A DNA stretch of 64,000 nucleotides from contig JAVTVY010006829.1 of the NCBI GenBank assembly GCA_036873755.1, forward strand, positions 310,001-374,000, read 5' to 3'. Below, in pieces: positions 43,436 to 55,640 of this stretch; position 1 is the stretch's first letter, and each line of letters starts with the position of its first letter. The notes under the pieces were generated by a model, which did no database searches, was not told the origin of the DNA, and was given only the letters and a program-made list of their open reading frames with translations. The stretch comes from Hanleya hanleyi (Eukaryota; Mollusca; Polyplacophora; Lepidopleurida; Hanleyidae). The translations under genes were made by a program, and so were the position numbers.

Positions 43436-46100
43436 TTAAAAGGTACCGACATAATGAAGTTGAACATACCAAAGAAAGGCAGTCCTATAATGAGGGAAGT
43501 CGCACACGTTACACTAACCATGTGTTACCCAATTAACTTCCGTCCAATAAGACACTACATTAGGTGCTCATCCAACCTTGACTCGACCAAAATAGCTGAA
43601 TTTTGCTCTCTCAAAGTATTTTGACATTATTTTTCACAAATATAATTACATAAGACTTTCCATGTAAACTATCTTTCTGATGAGGGGTAAATAAATGTTC
43701 TATCAGTAATGCAAGTGAGTGAACCAATAGTCGGCCAATGCATTCTCCGATTAGTTTAACATGGAGAAGGGATTTGCTGTACTACTATGTTAAACTTGAA
43801 TTTTGCTATAATTTTGCAAAATCATAAACTATGTTAATTTGCACCATCGGGAAGGTGATATTTGGTAAAACTTTGCAGGTGTAAATATTTTGGGGGGAAA
43901 CCTATATTTATTTAGCTATACATGTGTAGCAGTATATAATAGGTTGTACGTCGAACCATAACAAATTTTGGTCGGCTGAAGAGGCACGAGCCGCGATGCC
44001 CGTGCGCATCACGCATGTGTCAGAGTTTCTTGCACAGGATTCTACATGTACAAGGCAGTATTTACATAAGTTAAACGTAACACAACTTCAAACAGAACGA
44101 ACAAAATCGTATATCGGTAGTTTGGGTTGTATTTTCCTTCAGCGATGGACGATACTTGGCCGTAACATATATTTAGCCAGTGACAAGAAAATGACCACTC
44201 ATACTATCACAGCATTCGGCAAAACAGAAGTGGATTACCCGAATATCACATTTGACTTATCAATAATGGTACTTTGTCTTAACCATGTTAATATAAAGGT
44301 GACACCTTATCATAGCCACAGGGGATTAAGGTCAGTTTGTACAGAACATACATGCACCTAAGGGTAAATAAGAGAGATTATACCAAGGGGTAAATCGAGA
44401 TTGATTTAGTGTTATGAGTGAGAAGGGTTGAACATCAAGGTTGATGATGGTTATGTCACAAGTTAGGATAAGACAAGACATGTATTACACTTTCTGGATA
44501 TCCCACAGGTTGGCTGGTGGAGTACAAGATAGGAAAAGATTATAAGATATGTTACAGCTTGCTCTTGTGAGAAAAGTACACAAGCAAACAGTGGCCTGCA
44601 AAGGTGATAATGAGACAATGGTGGCCAGGTTGGCTGCTACCCGATTAAGAAAGATAAGGCGAGATAAATATTAAACTATGGCGATAGACTTAATCCTGGG
44701 TCAAACAAATGCTGGCCTTTCACACACAGATTCAAGTTTTAATGCTCTCCTAACGTGATGACCTAGTTTTGGCCTGACATTCTCTTCTCAAAGCAGAAGT
44801 ATGTTGTACAGCCCCTACACTACAGCTATGGTAGAGCATCTCTCACATATACATCTAACCAGCTAAACTGTATAATTTTCTCAGCAGAGTCCAAGCTTTG
44901 GTAAAGTGACGATACCAGCCTGCCATACTTTAGAGCGTATTAATTTCATATTTTGTGGGAAAACAATGAACAGAGTAATATTTAATGCAGATAAGGGATC
45001 AAATATATGCCAAGTGACTATTAGTGACTAAATATAGACATACAAAAGCCTTTCAACCACTAAGGATCCCCAAAACTCATCTCTGTGGAACTACTTTCAT
45101 GCAACGTAAGGCTATCCCGTGAGTCGGTTTGCACTTTTGTCCATTTCCCCACAGCATTCTAAAGAGCCTTTGGCTAACGCCAGATCTCAAAAAAATTAAA
45201 GATTGGTGTGGACTAGTGAATGAGAAATTCATACATTACACACTATGTGATCTCCAGAGATTATTTTCAGTCAAATGTATTTGAATTATCACTCTTTCAA
45301 TGCAATGTATACAGGTTATCTACCCTTAATTATCTCCCCTGTTGTCACCAGGAAGTATTAAATACGCATGGAAAATGGCGCCGTTGCTTTGCACCTTTTG
45401 CGTGACTTTTCACGCCACTTTCCCCGATATTTCCTATATCAAACGTTTTTCCGCAGAGCCGTCACTTCGCTCTGTGTAAAAACTCCTTGAAGAGCCAGTC
45501 CCGGTAGTTCAGATGACTCAGCCACGAAGGATTAAAATGACAAAGCCGTGACATCAGGACATTCTTCACATTTCTCTCTCAGATTAATGATCGGAGGTTG
45601 CCGTGAATATCCGACACCATGGGAGCTCAGTGACGGATGTCTGATTTCAATATTTGATTGACCGGAAGTTTTACTATCTTTACTATAAATGTTTATGAAT
45701 GAATTGGCACGTCAGTGAACTGGGGAATCCCCCGACAGCGACAACGGATTGTTGGAGTGAGTATTTGCCGATGGATGATTTGCAGTCTAGTTATTTTATT
45801 GATTTTCCAGGACTTTCAAGGACAGACTATTTTTCCAGGATTTTCCAGAACTGGAAAGAATAGTTTTATTTTTGCAGGACTTTCCAGGACTGTGTGAATC
45901 ATACATTCCAGGACTGTGCGAACCAGGTCTCCCACAAAATCTGCTGCCAAAATCAGTTCTTCACAATTGGTTATTAACAGACTTTTTAGATTTTCCATGT
46001 CAAAACAGTACTTTTAAAAAGTTTTGGAAGATTAATCATATCATACATAAATATCCATGGCTGCTAATGGCAGGAAATATGAAATGGAAGTGAGGAAATA
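43436..46100. other. No gene recognised
   Basis: UTP25 intron sequence. A 121-codon + ORF at 43996-44361 is not recognised and has no supporting context. ttccagga-rich patches at 45800-45910 resemble those at 42300-42350 and may be ends of an unresolved element. Confidence 0.4.
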
Positions 46101-46116
46101 GCAGAGATAAACTCAC

Positions 46117-46185
46117 AGAAAATCAGGCACATCATTCCCTTTGTTCCTTATCTTGGTGTTGTGAGCGACGACACGACTTCTTGTT
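46117..46185 (-). CDS. UTP25: UTP25 visible exon 7
   Basis: Acceptor gttttcag, donor gtgagt. Encodes TRSRVVAHNTKIRNKG...; phase 1 in, 2 out. Confidence 0.9.
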
Positions 46186-46560
46186 CTGAAAACAACATTG
46201 ACAATTTGCTGGAGTAACATGCTGTACTCGGAGTGGAGGCAAAATCTTTCACATTACGTTTTCGAATTAAATTTGGAAGGTGAATAATTAGGGAAATTAC
46301 CGTAATCAAAGTGAGTTGATCATCTAACTAGAACAAGGTCATGCACAAATTGCATTGTAGTCACTACTGTATACAGAACTATATAATATATAAGTTTTGC
46401 AAAGTATGATATGTACAAATATTCAAAGACTTACTGTAAAATATATATAAAACACTCAGAAACGGAGTAGGGATTTTTTTAAACATTTCATCTTTATACA
46501 ACATTGTGTAATTGCCCTTAACAACACTTTAACAACACTATCGGTGATAGCCCCACTCAC

Positions 46561-46646
46561 TTTAAGACATGATTCAGTGCATGAAGACAGTAGACCAGGC
46601 GAATTTCCTCCCCATTATGAATGGATCTCTCAGGATAATATAAATC
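46561..46646 (-). CDS. UTP25: UTP25 visible exon 6
   Basis: Acceptor tgcccag, donor gtgagt. Encodes [14 protein letters not shown] and [13 protein letters not shown], one of the most conserved family blocks. Confidence 0.92.
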
Positions 46647-47209
46647 CTGGGCAGAACGGCAAAAAATATAAAATAGATTTCACAACAAAAATGTTAGCGA
46701 TTGTGTTTCAGTAGATTACTACAAGAAAATCAAGTGAGAAATTCATATTTCATACATTGATATGGTGATGATTTAAATGTAAGGTTCAACCTCTTATGGG
46801 TCGACTCATGCTAAATATCAATAAATATTATTATATTTATAAGAAAAAAGCAACCATTACATGTATGTGAAAGATCAGTGTAGAAAGAGGCCACTAATCC
46901 ATACCAAGCAAACCACCGGGAAAGGTGGGGGAGGGATTTTGCTCATGAATTTATGTTCTTTTTACTGGTTGAAAATTCCTGTGAGTTATTCCTTCTCAAA
47001 TAGCCTCTTCATCTGAAATTTTTCCAGACTCCTGGAATGGGAGAAGGGGGGGAAAGGGGGGGGGGGGGTTGAGGAGAGGAAGGGACGACATGACCCCTGA
47101 ATCCCTTAGCATGGTGTCATTCCTGGGACATTACAAATTTTCAGTCCTCCGCATTGCTCCCCCCCACCCCTCCGGGAGATCCTGGCAAATGGATTACAGT
47201 AAGAGTTAC

Positions 47210-47262
47210 CTGGTAATTGTTGATAGTTTTGAAGAGCTCAAGCTGATGTCTTGTGAGAATCT
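47210..47262 (-). CDS. UTP25: UTP25 visible exon 5
   Basis: Acceptor tcttcag, donor gtaact. Encodes ILTRHQLELFKTINNYQ, the segment just before the DLYYPERS block; phase 2 in, 0 out. Confidence 0.85.
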
Positions 47263-47537
47263 CTGAAGAGAAACAAATAATGCACATAGATTTTGACATA
47301 GCTCTCAACAATTTTTCAATCACACTGATGTGCTTACATGTAACAGTTTGGTTCCACTGATGCCTTTTATAATAGCGCTGCCTCACCAAAGCACTATCCC
47401 ACAGGCAGACATGATACTTTGACTACCACAAGCTTTGATCGAAGTGATGATAGCATTTTCTCGATAGTGGATATGAACTGTTAAAAACAATGTAACTCAT
47501 TTCAGAGGCAATTAAATACAAACTCTAAAATACTCAC

Positions 47538-47610
47538 CATCATGTTCTGTCTTCACCTTACAAAACTTCTGATTGGAGTCCAATACTTGATTACACAGTT
47601 TGTGTTTGAC
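47538..47610 (-). CDS. UTP25: UTP25 visible exon 4
   Basis: Acceptor cttccag, donor gtgagt. Encodes VKHKLCNQVLDSNQKF...; phase 0 in, 1 out. Confidence 0.8.
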
Positions 47611-47619
47611 CTGGAAGAT

Positions 47620-49358
47620 TAGACTTTACAGTTACATGTACAACTTTTCAGTTACACACACAAATATACAGTTCATTTACATTTACAGGGTTGATAATTA
47701 GCATCAACATAGTTAATTAAACAGCTAAACAGTCAAGGATCATCCCCGGAGACATGTATTATTGAAAGCATATCAAGGATATTGAGCCATGCATATGGAT
47801 CCAAGATGAAATAATATTATAGCAAAGTCTTTAATAGATTGATCACTGGTAGTGCAATTTTGGGGTGAAAATTATGGGGGGCCCGGAGCGGGGGAGGGGG
47901 TCAGATTTATTGATTCTGGATGAAGGAAAGCATCCCCGAAAAATTACAGTATGTTCAGTACATCCCCGAAAAAAACAGTGTCGAATTTGTTTTCGTAAAA
48001 AGTAGACAAGACTGTTCCCAATTTGTATGAAGGCCTATTTTTTAAATTTTTTTTAAAATTCCTCCACACATAAGTTATAAGAAGTTTATTTCAATTTAAT
48101 TCCTGAATTGGTACTGTTTCGATTTCATTCGTAATTTAGTGACAGTTTGATTGCGTAACTTCAAGTAATATAAGTTGAGTACCGTACCATGTGCAGGTGT
48201 TCAAGGGAAATAACCTGGGTAATTCTGGTGATAGAGAATATTACATACAAAGTTACGACCCCTTCATTTGCCAGACGTCTGTCATATTTGACGCAAAAAC
48301 ATCTTAAAACTTATTTCTTGCTCAGATGTCTATCTCCGTGAGCATACTATCATGGTGTAGGGGCCTACTGAGATTGCAGAAGTGTTCTGGAGGTTACACC
48401 CAAAGATCCAGTTGATAAATTAAAACATCGCAGCTGGAATCCCAGACCAGATAAGACCAGAAAAGATGACTGTAGTAGAGCCTCATTCAAAGAGACAACA
48501 CGCGAGGCGCCGATCTCAAAGGACTTTAACGCCTACCAATGATTGACAGTTTGTCCTCTAGTGCTCCGTACAAATTAAATTGATTAGGTAATTAATTAAC
48601 ACTGAATAGACATGTTCGAACTTATTCTCCAACAGACAGATTTAGGGCCTAATACTGTATGACTTTTGGTTTATGTTCCCACATACATGCAGCATGAATA
48701 CCATACAAGATCAAATTTTTACTGAAAACAGTGATTATGACGAGGTGTGGGTGATCAAAATTAATGGGATCTGTGAGCTTCAGTCCAGGTTTAATTGAAC
48801 ATAAACACGGAGATCGATTTATTGGAGAGATTACCGTAGTTTCGGTCCAGATTTGCTTTCCCCAAAGCAGTTCTGCTCACGCAAATTTAGAGAAACCTCA
48901 CTACCAACGAAGACATTAATGGTGAACTGCAAAACTTTTTCGATGGACTATCTTTTGTTCTTTTTAAAGACTTGATGAGAGAAACTAGTTTCAATTTTTT
49001 GGAAATAGTTTGGACCTATGTTGCAAAACAAAAATTACTGTCCAAGTTTGCAATTGGCCTCAAATAAAACCCCTTCACATTTATTATCCATTGATTTGGA
49101 ACTGTTCATGATATAATTGTGATTTAATGACTGCATGGATGGAAGGATAACATGGCACTGATTACGTTGGGCCAGTTGCACACCGCACAGCACACACACC
49201 CGATGTGTGATTCTCAGCCAGTTCAGGTCCGTTTCTATATTGATTTTTATCCATTTATTCTTTCTTGATTTGAGTTTGGTTTATGAGACAAAACACAATG
49301 ACTAACATTATTTTGGATTATTTTGAAATCTTTGATTTTTTGTCTCACTGGTGTAAAA
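47620..49358. other. No gene or repeat recognised
   Basis: UTP25 intron 3 sequence with no clear element ends. A catccccgaaaaa motif repeats near 47930-47975. Confidence 0.4.
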
Positions 49359-49521
49359 TTAAAGGAGTACTTACCTTATTTTTGAGTGATTATATTTATC
49401 AGCATTCATATTCCAAACCTTATTATATAAAACGTATGTTGATAAAATGCGAAATAAAAGAATTATTGAATATTTTGTTGCTCGCCACGGCGTGCACTGG
49501 GCGCCGCCATTGCAACACTGC

Positions 49522-49573
49522 GTGACGTTTTTAGATGAGCGGATGTGAGTTTATACTCATCTAAAAACGTCAC
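49522..49573. repeat. 18-bp stem hairpin
   Basis: Arms 49522-49539 and 49556-49573 are perfect reverse complements (gtgacgtttttagatgag) with a 16-base loop. Confidence 0.9.
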
Positions 49574-49789
49574 GTCATGGAGATTAAGGTTGATCGTGCC
49601 GATAATTCATACGAGAAGAAACCCAGTAAATCCACTGCCATTCTAACTGATTTTAGTAGTTCAAGTGTAATCATGAATACGAAGCTGCGCATCTGAAAAC
49701 CCCTCGGCTCTGGGCGCCAGCCATTCATAATGTATTCAATTTAAAACAAGACTTCAGGAACACCAAGCAGTCAAGTAACAAATATACAG

Positions 49790-50942
49790 ATTATGAAAAA
49801 TTTTGCCATTAGAAATGGCCTCAAACGTTTCCGTCCAATCAGAGAAACCGGTATTCATTACATAAGTCTGTTGATGCATCGACGATGTATACCAAATTTT
49901 ACATCGAACATTTGAAAATTATCTGAGATGGAGATCCCTAATGATTTCGCATAAATTAAAGATGGCTGCCCATCCTTCCCACCACTCAGAGAAACTGATG
50001 TGGTTATTCATTGCAAGTCTCTTGATACATAGATTCTGTATACCAAGTTTCATATAGAACACTGAAATGGTATCAAAGATATATATCATTGAAGACTTTG
50101 CATAAATTAAAGATGGCCGCCAAGGTTCCGCCCAATCAGAAACGCCAGAACTGTCATTTATCGTAAGTCTATTGATGCTTCGATGATATATACCAAATTT
50201 TACATCGAGCACTCGAACAGTATTAGAGATAGAGCTCATTAATGATTTTGCATAAATTAAAGATGGCCGCCCATCCTTCCCGCCACTCAGAGGAACTGAT
50301 GTGGCTATACATTGCAGATCTCTTGATACATCGATGCTGTATACCAAGTTTCGTATAGAACACTTGAATGGTATCAGAGATATATATCATTGAAGATTTT
50401 GCATAAATTAAAGATGGCCGCCAAGGTTTTCACCGAATCAGGGAAACTGGTTTGGTCATTCCTTTGAAGTTTCTTGATGCATCGATGATCTATACCAAGT
50501 TTCACACTGAACAGAGAAATGGTACCTAAGATACACAAGATTAATGATTTCGCATAAATTAAATATGGCCGCCAAAGTTTCCAACCAATCAGGTCCAGAT
50601 TCAATAGGGTTCTGGGTCATGAGCATATAGATGTGCAGTGCAAGTTTGGGGTGCCTAGGGTAAGTCGTTCTAAAGATATCTTGGTAACAAGAAAGCTGCG
50701 ATGGTTTCGCATAAATTAAAGATGGCCGCCAAAGTTTCTAACCAATCAGGTCCAGATTCAATAGGGTTCTGGGTCACAAGCATACGGATGTGCACTGCAA
50801 GTTTGGTGTGCCTAGGGTAAGTCGTTCTGAAGATATCTTGGTAACGAGAAAGGTGTGACGGACAGACGGACGGACGGACAGACGGACAGACGTACATGAC
50901 GACGACAATACCCTTCGGCCAAATTTTGGCCGAGGGGTAAAA
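49790..50942 (+). mobile_element. HINE-like element, family A, copy 2
   Basis: Six to seven units with gcataaattaaagatggccg. It ends in gacggacagacggacggaca, hairpin cggccaaattttggccg and aggggtaaaa. The layout is the same as 10505-11400, with better-preserved ends. Confidence 0.88.
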
Positions 50943-52169
50943 AGCTTAAAAGCATCATTCAACTAAAATCCCTGAACAACTGCAGAGGGCGCTCTTTTAG
51001 TTTACCGCTCAGCTTCAAATGTTGTCCAAGTTGAATCGGGCAAGTCTCAGCTGAAAAACTTGGGGAAGAAATTCTTCAGTTGGTGGAGATAACCTAAGCC
51101 ACTTCCTTTTAGGGATTACATGTACCCCTGTGTGAATTGCCGCGCCAGTTTTTTCCTCGAATTAAAACTCAGACGCAGAGTAATTCCTATGTCCGTAGTT
51201 GGAACGTCCTTGGATCAAGCGTTAGCCGCGACGTTGTCCTGAATGCTGATGTCATCAGTCACATCATCCCACAGGCAACATGGCGGCACCCACGTCGGGG
51301 TCAAAGGGAAAACATGGCTTCACAAATTGTAATAACATGCAGCTTCGCAAAAAGATTGAGCCCTTCAGGGTGGCCCATCATTTGAGGTTGCACATCATTG
51401 GCAATGCACATCATTTAAAATAACAATACATTTATTAAGAAATATCATTTCTATATAATATTAATGATGTTGAGGTTGGATTGAAGGAGGAACTATATTA
51501 TAAAACTTCAAATAAAGATTACATTTTTTTTTCGAAAGTAAGCTTACACATCCCATTGCATAGATCTGATAAATACATGTACATGTATAGTTAGGAACAA
51601 TAGGTGTGCAATTTGGAGCACTTCTTGGTGTAACTTTGTGTGATGATATGTGAACAAACAAACTAATAAGAATGCAATAGTTGGAGTAAATCTATCATTT
51701 CCAGTATGCAATAGGACACCAGCACTGTGGTAAACCCTCACATTTGTATGCAAATAAAAGAATGAACAATGACAACTGTGTCCAATCATACTGTAATGCT
51801 CCATAATAATTTGCACTGGTAAAGACTGAGACATCACAAACTGATACAAACTCAGTTTTAATTAATATAGTAAGTTAAATGTGTGGACACAGATATGGTT
51901 GTGCAAAAGCTTTAGGGTCAACCAGAATTTGATAGCAAAATTTAAAGAAATGGCGTCCTTCATTCAAGGCGACACGAAATTAAAAACTAACAGGGGCTTG
52001 GTACTGCGGGGGAATTATTTTGATATGGTACTTCTGAAATAAAATATTGTCACCAAACTATTCTTAAATACTATAAAGGAATATACTGTAGGTGATTTGG
52101 TATGTATGCCTGTATATACAATGTACACTGCATCTCCTGCCTAATAACGGGTTAGTATCACATATAAGA
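50943..52169. other. No gene recognised
   Basis: Sequence inside the 49363-53127 element. No ORF or repeat is recognised. Confidence 0.4.
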
Positions 52170-53020
52170 GATATAAAATTAGAAATTGAAATATAAGGGT
52201 ATGGATTTGGGCAATGCATTGAATAAGTGTAGCATGATGTAAGCTTCAGGAAAATATGAGGATATGAGATCGGGCAAAGCTTAGTTTAGGTGATGGATGG
52301 TGGAGCACAGTGCCCTGAGGGTGGGGACATGCTTCCATGGGTAGCGCATGGGTTGAATAAGTGTAGGATCATGTAAGCTGTGGGAAAATATAATGGTATG
52401 GGGTCGGGCAATGCTTAGTTAAGAAGATATAGGGTGGGGCTCCGTGCCCCAGTGGTGGGGACATGCTCCCGAGGTTAGTGGATGGGTTGAATAAGTGTAC
52501 AGGATGATCTGAGCTCCCAAACTATATAGGGTATGGGGTCAGGCAAAGCTTACTTTAGGAGATATGGGGCGGGGTTCGGCGCCCCAGGGATGGGGACCTT
52601 AGTTTTGGAGGTGAGGCCGAGAAGCTGTGGTCAGGAATTTTCGAAGTCCAAAACTTTAACATTTATTTGGTCCTGGGGTCCCAGGGTTGGGGATATGCTC
52701 CCCGAGGGTAGTGGATGGGTTCAATATGTGTAGCCCGATGTAAGCATTTGGAATAGATGAGAGCTCGGGGGGGTCGGGCTGGCCTTAGTTTAGGAGACAT
52801 AGGTGAGGCCGAGAAGCTGTGGACAGAAATATGTTCAATATGTGTAGCCCGATGTAAGCATCTGAAATATGAGGATTCAGCGGTCGGGCAGGCCTTAGGA
52901 TCAAACTTTACCATTTACTTGGTCCTGCAGATAGACAGATAGACAGACAGATAGACAGACCGACAGACATCATTGTGGCATCTATATCGAGCTTTCCGCA
53001 GCTAAAGCTACGGGCTCGAT
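52170..53020 (+). mobile_element. HINE-like element, family G, copy 2
   Basis: Five ~120-bp units with gtggatgggttgaataagtg and gcccaggggtggggacatg-type text. It ends in (agacagat)n and an atcgagctttccgcagctaa...gggctcgat inverted end. Confidence 0.75.
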
Positions 53021-53398
53021 AAACATAATAGGTTATCGCCCTCAATGACAGTAAAATAGTTGGTTATATTTCTGTAAGAGTCTAACCTTTGTAATAGGAA
53101 CCTGTATTAAATAAGGTAAGTACTCCTTTAAAGGTCAACCCAAACGCTCTGAGGTCAAAAATATAAAAAAATAGTCCTTTCGATTCTGAAAATAATGATA
53201 TTTTTTTCATAATTTTGTGCAGTCTGGTTGGCGAGATATTGCCGTTTGAAAGGTGAAAATCGCTCTCCTGTCAATTCCAGCTGTGACGTTACGGAGGGAA
53301 GCCGTCTTGTATTCTCTATGTTAAAGCCGTATACCACAGTCGTATGTAGCTGCTGATTTCTGGAGATTTTCGGAGTATCGGGGCATCATTTTTTAAAT

Positions 53399-53744
53399 AT
53401 GCCGCGACGTTGTGTAGTGGGAGGTTGCAGTTTTACTACAGATGACGGTGTTAGTATTCATTTGTGGCCCAAAGACGAGAAAATCGCTGCAAATTGGACG
53501 AAATTTGTACGCAACACGAGAGTGTGGAAAGAGGGCCCGAGCCAGTACTCGTATAATTTGCTCGGCACATTTTGACAGAAAGACATCATTCGAGGACATC
53601 TACAGCGTAGCAGTTGAATTCGGGTACAAACCAAAACTAAAGAGAACAGCTATTCCAACTATCAAACGTAAGAACAATCAGAATGTGACGGCAAAGAAAT
53701 CGGACAAGGAGAATCTATCACGGACATCGGCTGAACGAACCTAG
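53399..53744 (+). pseudogene. THAP-domain protein, frameshifted
   Basis: Starts MPRRCVVGGC at 53399 with the first Cys pair of the C2CH THAP finger, followed by HLWPKDEK and NWTKFVR. The frame then shifts by one step near 53540; the final ICSAHF (Cys-xx-His) and a basic tail read in the frame that ends at 53744. Together these are the ordered THAP landmarks. The break makes it a pseudogene unless it is a sequencing error. Confidence 0.75.
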
Positions 53745-54526
53745 CCTGCAAGCGAGGCCTCGGGCAGGGGGACGGCTGTACATGCCCTGCTCGCTCTCGC
53801 GTGGCATTTGTTGATTGAGCACCTACAGGTTAGACTGGATGAGTCTCTATTTCATATATACACGTTTAACCATTTGTTCCAATGTGTCTTAATGTCTGTA
53901 TTTGTATGTTCAATTTTATTCATTCTATGTATGCGTTTTTAGCCAAATGTTGGCACAAACTTCACGCAAATAAATTATCTAAATTATATACTATTTAATA
54001 ATAATAATAATAAAATGATCTTTCATAAATATATATACGTTTGATAAGTAAATAAATAAAAAACACCAATTGGAGTGAATGGCTGTAGATACAGAAGTGA
54101 TAATTATACTTTCATAATCCCTTGACATTTGAGATTGTGGGAATATCATTCGATTTCAATTTAATTGAGGTAATTTGTCGAAAATTGAGCAAATGTGAAT
54201 GCCGATCCACTCACCACGGCTTACTTTTCGCCATGAATGTCCAAAGTTTTTTTATCAAACTATATAATTCTGAAATTGGTATTTCATGGGGATTATGGGA
54301 AAACAAACAAAATTCAAGTCGGACGTATATCAGTAGAGTTATCAACAGTTTACTGTCCATACTGCCGAATCCCGGAGTTTATCCCTTCGAAAAGGCTGCC
54401 TCGGTCAGTAACAACAATAACAACACAGATATGCTCGTTCGTTACATCACAGAATCGTTCTACATTCAATACAGTTTGAAATATATGGACATTTGGTCTT
54501 ATAGATGACGATAATAAGGTTTCCAG

Positions 54527-54808
54527 TCAAGTTGCATACCAATCTGTATTCAACAAACGACCTCTCCGAATCCTGTCGTCGTCGAGTTCCACGTTGTCAG
54601 AGTGGTTGTCACTGTCAGAATCGGAGCCGTACGGCTCAAATTGATAGGGCTGAATTCCGCCGTTGGTCTGCAAACAACTGTTAATTTGCCCGTCATCATC
54701 CTCCTCTATGTCTATTTCATCTTCTTGGCGAAAAATATTTCCATCTAAGCAGCTGATATCGCTCGAATCGACATCTGAACCGGAGCTCTGACTGCACTCG
54801 CTTTCCAT
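54527..54808 (-). CDS. Acidic ORF, possibly start of P2X7-C-like protein
   Basis: 93 residues, very rich in Ser and Asp (ECSQSSGSDVDSSD), then IQPYQFEPYGSDSDSD and GRLLNTDW. In invertebrates similar acidic starts with [I/V].PY.FEP and NT[D/E]W precede a Cys-rich P2X7 C-terminal-like domain. Here the frame stops right after NTDW, so the Cys-rich part is missing. The assignment is from memory and tentative. Confidence 0.35.
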   Translation of the reverse strand: MESECSQSSGSDVDSSDISCLDGNIFRQEDEIDIEEDDDGQINSCLQTNGGIQPYQFEPYGSDSDSDNHSDNVELDDDRIRRGRLLNTDWYAT

Positions 54809-55056
54809 GTTATCCGCTGTTTTTTCTCAGGCAACTTCCCTGCGTGACGTCATCAACCCAGCTGTGAAAGTGTGGAAAAGCCCACTTTGCTCGCATATTA
54901 CGTGTGTTTCTGATCAGATTAGAATTTTTTCAATATTTTTTTCAAACAAAGTGAAGTATGAACTATGATTTTTAAGGATTTTTAGACCAAAAAAAATTCC
55001 GTTTGGGTTGACCTTTAAGTGAAGAAGTTCTCCTGACAGAGGTGATATACACTCAC

Positions 55057-55146
55057 ATGTAACATCTTCAAGTCATCTTGTATTTCTGGACTAGGTTTGT
55101 ATTGGTCATCAGGCCAACTACTCATCCCTCGTCCAACATGGACCAC
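55057..55146 (-). CDS. UTP25: UTP25 visible exon 3
   Basis: Acceptor acactcag, donor gtgagt. Thirty codons in phase 0 (VVHVGRGMSSWPDDQY...). A weakly conserved family region, accepted because of clean splice sites and phase. Confidence 0.75.
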
Positions 55147-55479
55147 CTGAGTGTAGAAAACGTTGTTTGTATGGCAATCCAAGAACAGAAACATATCATC
55201 CTAGCACTTAACAAGAAAGATTCCCCATCGTAGGCAGCTCCAAACTGAGAAATTCGGCTTAAGGTTGTCAGATCATTGAACAAAAGTATTCAAGTATTAA
55301 GTTATAAAAGTCAATGTCAATAACTTGCCTAAAATAAAATTTTGATGCTTTATGTTTTATTCCCAGACATCATTATTCCCAGTTATCACCAAGAAGTCTG
55401 TAACGTATAAATATTGGAGGCACCATATTCTCAGTGAAGCTGCATGGAATATTAGGTGAGAAGGTTTTGTGCTAAAAGT

Positions 55480-55640
55480 GAGAGATTAAGTGAATATGAT
55501 TCAACGTCGCTTTCAACACTATTTCAGTCATATCACGGGACACGGGTTGGGTTCTATTCATTTTCACACCCGGGAACCCCACGGGTGCCCCAGTTAGTCG
55601 CCTCTCACGACAAGCTCTCTGAGGAGCTGAGGTCTATTCT
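55480..55640 (+). repeat. SINE-like repeat, copy 2
   Basis: Shares attcaacgtcgctttcaaca and cagtcatatcacggg with 35983-36160, followed by a cccgggaaccccacgggtgc segment. Confidence 0.5.

Larger units (their letters stand above)
49363..53127. mobile_element. TTAA-flanked TIR element, 3.8 kb
   Basis: Inverted ends AGGAGTACTTACCTTATT, bordered by TTAA at 49359-49362 and 53128-53131. No transposase is seen. It contains HINE families A and G and the hairpin at 49522. It shares its right TTAA with the next element. Confidence 0.7.
53132..55014. mobile_element. Kolobok-like element with THAP gene, decayed
   Basis: Inverted ends AGGTCAACCCAAACG between TTAA duplications (53128-53131, 55015-55018). 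It carries a THAP-domain reading frame on + and an acidic ORF on -. Kolobok transposons are known for TTAA targets and THAP-bearing transposases, which fits. The element is short and the genes are broken. Confidence 0.7.

Noticed and set aside
43996..44361. 121-codon + ORF
   Set aside because: No recognisable motif, no supporting signals, and it lies in a repeat-rich intron; chance is likely.
42284..45915. Possible TIR element with GGTT[T/C]GCACAG ends and ttccagga patches
   Set aside because: Only ~11 bp of inverted match and no convincing target duplication.
47039..47075. G-run as a functional G-quadruplex
   Set aside because: Long G runs are present, but nothing in the context points to a function, and homopolymer errors are likely.
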